Shown here piece by piece: positions 60,867 to 64,000 of a DNA stretch of 64,000 nt; position 1 is the first letter of the stretch, and the number at the start of each line of letters is the position of its first letter. The notes below the pieces were generated by a model. The model saw only the letters and a program-made list of their open reading frames with translations, made no database searches and was not told where the DNA came from. Origin of the DNA: Flavobacterium stagni (GTDB taxonomy: Bacteria; Bacteroidota; Bacteroidia; Flavobacteriales; Flavobacteriaceae); assembly GCF_004122105.1 (NCBI RefSeq), contig NZ_SBKN01000001.1, positions 310,001-374,000 of the forward strand, written 5' to 3'. The position numbers and the translations under genes were made by a program.

Positions 60867-62924
60867 TTACTGAAAATCAGCATCGGTTACTCCTTCGTTG
60901 ATTTTTACTTCAGCTACTTTCACTTCAATATCTCTTCCAGCTTGTGACAATACAATGGTAAAAGGCACTTTAATCCCCTTTACATCTTTGTAATCTGAAT
61001 ACAAAATAGAAGAAGTCATTTTTTGACCGTTACGCTCTTGTGTTGTAGATGAACCCAAACGTAAACCTGTTTTCACATCATAGTAATACGTTGTTTTTCC
61101 ATTTTTCACAGCATACGCATCAGCACCATTGAAAGGTTCGATACCATCCAACACCACATCTGCTTTTTTCGTTAAAGCCAATTCTTCAAAAGTACCTGCA
61201 ATCGCTTTTTTCTCTGCAAATTCTTCAGCAGTTAAGTCTTTTTTCTGACCTTGACCTGAATTATACCCTGATTTATCGCCAATCACTTGTTTTGACAATT
61301 CCATCATTCCGGTTAATTCTAATTTCAACATCATTCGACCTTTATTATCACGTTTAGTGATGTACGCCAATGGAGCGGGTGCACCTTCGATTTCAGAAGT
61401 TCCGCTAACGAAAATAGATTTTACTCCAGCCACTGCTTTATCACCACCTACGGCTTTGATGTAGTTATCCATTACGGTTTTCACAGTAACTCCTGCTGGA
61501 ATCGGCATTTTCATTTTTGGCTTCTCTGTAGGATTACCAAATTTGTCAAAATAGAACATTGGAATTTTTAATTTTTCCAAACCAGGAATTACTTCACTTC
61601 CTTTACCCGTTACGATGATACGTAAATTGTCCGCTAAGACATATTTATTCATCACACGCATCACGTCGTCAGCGGTTACCGCTTGAATGTTTTTAATGAA
61701 ATTTTCATAGAAATCAGCTGGTAAACTTTCTGTTTCAATATTTAAAGCATAGCGCGCTACAGTTTGTGGTTTTTCAACTTGCATCACAAAACGTCCGATG
61801 TAACCTGCTTTTACATTAGCTAAAGCCTCTTCACTCACTTTTTCAGTACGGATTCGTTTGATTTCTTTCAAAACTTCCACCACTGCACTATCGGTAACGG
61901 AGTTACGCACTTGGGCATTGGCTTTAAACTTACTATTCATGTATTTGTTATTGCCAATACTTGAATACGCACCATAGGTCCATCCGTGAGCTTCACGTAA
62001 ATTCATGTTCAAATATCCGTTGAAGTCGCCTCCTAACACTTGGTTGGCTACAATCACTGCGAAATAATCCGGATCTGATAATTTTAAATTCACCGAATTC
62101 ACAACAGCAATTTCCGATTGAACCGCATTAGGCATATCGACAAAATTGATCTGTGTGAATTGTACATTACTTGGCGAAGTGTATGAAATTTGTGGAGCGG
62201 TAGCTTTTGTCCAATTTTCGAACAATTTGGTAGCCATTTTTTTCACCTCTTTGAATTTCACATCCCCGATGATCACCAAATACGCTTTTTCAGGAACAAA
62301 ATAGGTCGCATAGTTTTGTTTAACGTCATCTAACGTAACATTTTTGATGGTTTCTTCAGTCAAATATTCTCCTGCAGGATGATTTTTGCTGTACACCAAA
62401 ACATTCTCCACGCGTCCCGCTACAGCTGGAACACTTTTTTCTTGGGTTTTTAATCCTTCGATTAATTTATCGCGTTCTTTATCAAACTCTTCTTGTGTGA
62501 AATTGGGCATCAACATTCCTTCAGCCATCAATTCCATGATGCGTTTTGAATATTTTGATAATCCGCTACCATAAGCACCACGTGCACTGAAACTAATATC
62601 TGCGCCTAAGAAGTCGATTTCTTCATTGAACGCATCTTTGGAAGTTTTGGTAGAACCGTTCCCCATCAAACTGCTGGTTAGGTTGTCAACCCCTTTTTTA
62701 TTTCCTTCCGCAAATGGAGCATTATCGATAGTTAAACTAAAAGATACACGGGGTAACTTATGGTCTTCAACCACCATTACTTTTAATCCGTTAGGTAACG
62801 AAAAAATTTCAGGTTTTTTGATTTGAATCGCAGGGGCTGGTCCCGGTTTAGGTTGTGGTCGGTCTTGTGCTTGCATAGTTAAGGTTAAAAACAAGCCGGA
62901 TAGAAGTATAATAGATTTTCTCAT
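60867..62924 (-). CDS. M16 peptidase-like protein without zinc motif, with added C-terminal domain
   Basis: 685 residues. Signal peptide (MRKSIILLSGLFLTLTMQAQ), then an M16 N-terminal domain (about 35-240, FSLPNGLKVMVVEDHKLPRV). The zinc motif HxxEH is replaced by DNLTS (80-84), so it is non-catalytic. A second M16 domain runs to about 450. Residues about 475-685 form an added beta-rich domain resembling the LolA/lipoprotein-sorting fold (AVKNGKTTYYYDVKTGLRLG, then YSDYKDVKGIKVPFTIVLSQ). It should pair with the upstream M16 subunit, with a 10-base gap between the two coding regions. Its stop lies 19 bases from the shared terminator. Confidence 0.92.
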   Translation of the reverse strand: MRKSIILLSGLFLTLTMQAQDRPQPKPGPAPAIQIKKPEIFSLPNGLKVMVVEDHKLPRVSFSLTIDNAPFAEGNKKGVDNLTSSLMGNGSTKTSKDAFNEEIDFLGADISFSARGAYGSGLSKYSKRIMELMAEGMLMPNFTQEEFDKERDKLIEGLKTQEKSVPAVAGRVENVLVYSKNHPAGEYLTEETIKNVTLDDVKQNYATYFVPEKAYLVIIGDVKFKEVKKMATKLFENWTKATAPQISYTSPSNVQFTQINFVDMPNAVQSEIAVVNSVNLKLSDPDYFAVIVANQVLGGDFNGYLNMNLREAHGWTYGAYSSIGNNKYMNSKFKANAQVRNSVTDSAVVEVLKEIKRIRTEKVSEEALANVKAGYIGRFVMQVEKPQTVARYALNIETESLPADFYENFIKNIQAVTADDVMRVMNKYVLADNLRIIVTGKGSEVIPGLEKLKIPMFYFDKFGNPTEKPKMKMPIPAGVTVKTVMDNYIKAVGGDKAVAGVKSIFVSGTSEIEGAPAPLAYITKRDNKGRMMLKLELTGMMELSKQVIGDKSGYNSGQGQKKDLTAEEFAEKKAIAGTFEELALTKKADVVLDGIEPFNGADAYAVKNGKTTYYYDVKTGLRLGSSTTQERNGQKMTSSILYSDYKDVKGIKVPFTIVLSQAGRDIEVKVAEVKINEGVTDADFQ

Positions 62925-62934
62925 GTTGTTTCAA

Positions 62935-64000
62935 TTATTTAGATTCAGCTTTGTCTTTAGCAGGAACATAATCCAAAATCAAACGCTGATTTGGGTTCAA
63001 ATACTTTTTCGCAATATCACGAATTTCTTCACGCGTGATCGAACGGTACATTTCGATTTCTGTGTTGATTAAATTCACATCACCGTATAACAAATAGTAT
63101 GAAGCCAAATTCTCAGCAACTCCTTCTACACTTGCATTGCTATTTACATAGTTATTTTCAAATTGATTTTGCAATTTTTGATAATCCTTTTCAGAGATTA
63201 AATCCGTTTGCAATTTCACGATCTCTTCATCGATTTCTTTAATCAAATCAGCTGACGTGGCATCTCCTTGAGGCATTCCATATAAAATGTACATACCATA
63301 ATCTTCTTGCGAATAGTTGAATGCGCCAATCTGTAACGCCATTTTCTTATCGTCTACGATTTTTTTGTACAATTTCGAACTGTTACCATCGCTTAAATAC
63401 GAAGAAATCATATCCAACACACGCGCGTCGCGTGATTTCATGGAAGGCGTTCTATAAGAAGCCACCACCATTGGTTTTTGAATATTAGGATCTTCATAAG
63501 TGGCGTGCATTTCTTTAGTGATTGGATCTTCTACAAACGTTTCACGCTTAATTTCTTCACCGCGCGGAATTGGAGCAAAATATTTTTGAATCCATTCTTT
63601 GGTTTGAGCAACATCGATCTGACCTGCTATCACCAAAACAGCATTGTTTGGAGTATAATACTTTTTATTGAACGCTTGGAACTCTTCTAAGGTTGAAGCA
63701 TCCAAATGTTCCATTGATCCGATGGTTGCCCAACGGTAAGGGTGTTTGAAAAACATATTGCGTTTTACCTCGGCAATTAACTGACCATAGGGTTGGTTAT
63801 CAACACGCAAACGTTTTTCTTCTTTTACCACTTCATTTTGTGTATCAACACCTATTTGATTAATTACAGGGTGCATTAATCGCTCTGATTCCATCCACAA
63901 TCCTAATTCAAGATTATTTGATGGAAAAACTTCGAAGTAATAGGTACGGTCATCGGTAGTATTGGCATTGTTTGTTCCTCCATTACCTGTAACTATTTTA
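62935..64000 (-). CDS. M16 family metallopeptidase (N-terminus beyond window)
   Basis: About 355 C-terminal residues; the frame stays open to the right edge (KIVTGNGGTNNANTTDD, then RTYYFEVFPSNNLELGL). This is the classic stretch after the zinc motif (GGTNNA.T..D.T.Y). Then AEVKRNMFFKHPYRWATIGS, VLVIAGQIDV and the C-domain substrate-holding part YSQEDYGMYILYGMPQGDA. The HxxEH itself lies beyond the window, so activity cannot be checked. First gene of the pair; the non-catalytic partner follows. Confidence 0.95.
   Translation of the reverse strand, partial: KIVTGNGGTNNANTTDDRTYYFEVFPSNNLELGLWMESERLMHPVINQIGVDTQNEVVKEEKRLRVDNQPYGQLIAEVKRNMFFKHPYRWATIGSMEHLDASTLEEFQAFNKKYYTPNNAVLVIAGQIDVAQTKEWIQKYFAPIPRGEEIKRETFVEDPITKEMHATYEDPNIQKPMVVASYRTPSMKSRDARVLDMISSYLSDGNSSKLYKKIVDDKKMALQIGAFNYSQEDYGMYILYGMPQGDATSADLIKEIDEEIVKLQTDLISEKDYQKLQNQFENNYVNSNASVEGVAENLASYYLLYGDVNLINTEIEMYRSITREEIRDIAKKYLNPNQRLILDYVPAKDKAESK

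Overview
The window is ordinary chromosomal DNA from a member of the Flavobacteriaceae, most likely Flavobacterium or a close relative. Four things in the sequence point there: gliding-motility genes gldE and gldD, three proteins with C-terminal type IX secretion (T9SS) sorting domains, a MurF-alanine racemase fusion typical of Bacteroidota, and promoter -7 boxes of the Bacteroidota form TAnnTTTG in front of many genes. I saw no phage, insertion sequence, integrase or CRISPR array. Both ends cut through genes: a TonB-dependent receptor at the left edge and an M16 peptidase at the right edge.

Layout. 0-1.6 kb: TonB receptor and a His-rich exported protein, probably metal-related. 1.6-6.3 kb (minus): asd, mscL, murF-alr, tdk. 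6.5-11.2 kb (plus): an acidic protein, rsmI, recJ and an MFS exporter. 11.4-13.7 kb: an exported protein of unknown function facing lpxH, queD and a 57-residue membrane protein that is easily missed. 13.8-20.6 kb: a redox-themed surface island with an Omp28-like lipoprotein, a TlpA-like thioredoxin, a DUF6029 barrel, a diheme cytochrome lipoprotein and two T9SS cargo proteins. 20.8-26.5 kb: tRNA-Ala(GGC), a DUF3109 protein, a MarC protein, a lone FAD domain, a CtpA-type protease, a dCMP deaminase, a HupE/UreJ protein and a TerB-like protein. 26.6-34.4 kb: fbp, an M48 peptidase, a spermidine-acetyltransferase-like GNAT, an aspartate kinase, a 1133-residue outer-membrane protein and a Lys-rich protein. 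34.7-40.2 kb: a dNTP-supply cluster (nrdB, nrdA, a GNAT, dgt) whose reductase looks eukaryotic. 40.3-55.9 kb: an M36 T9SS protease, dxs, tadA, an alpha-2-macroglobulin/pbpC pair, rng, a 30-residue AURKAIP1/COX24-type protein and HU. 56-59.4 kb: mutY, ssb, gldE, gldD. 59.5-64 kb: an HMA-domain lipoprotein, a DMT transporter and a two-gene M16 peptidase operon.

Most genes are housekeeping. The stretches that reward a second look are the 13.8-20.6 kb redox island, the eukaryotic-type ribonucleotide reductase with a perfect DnaA box upstream, a family of GC-rich palindromic intergenic repeats (five copies), the 30-residue basic protein whose stop codon lies inside its own terminator hairpin, and starts that look leaderless at dxs, tadA and the His-rich gene. 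I did not find a clearly new defence or mobile system. The redox island is the best candidate for an uncharacterised multi-gene system.
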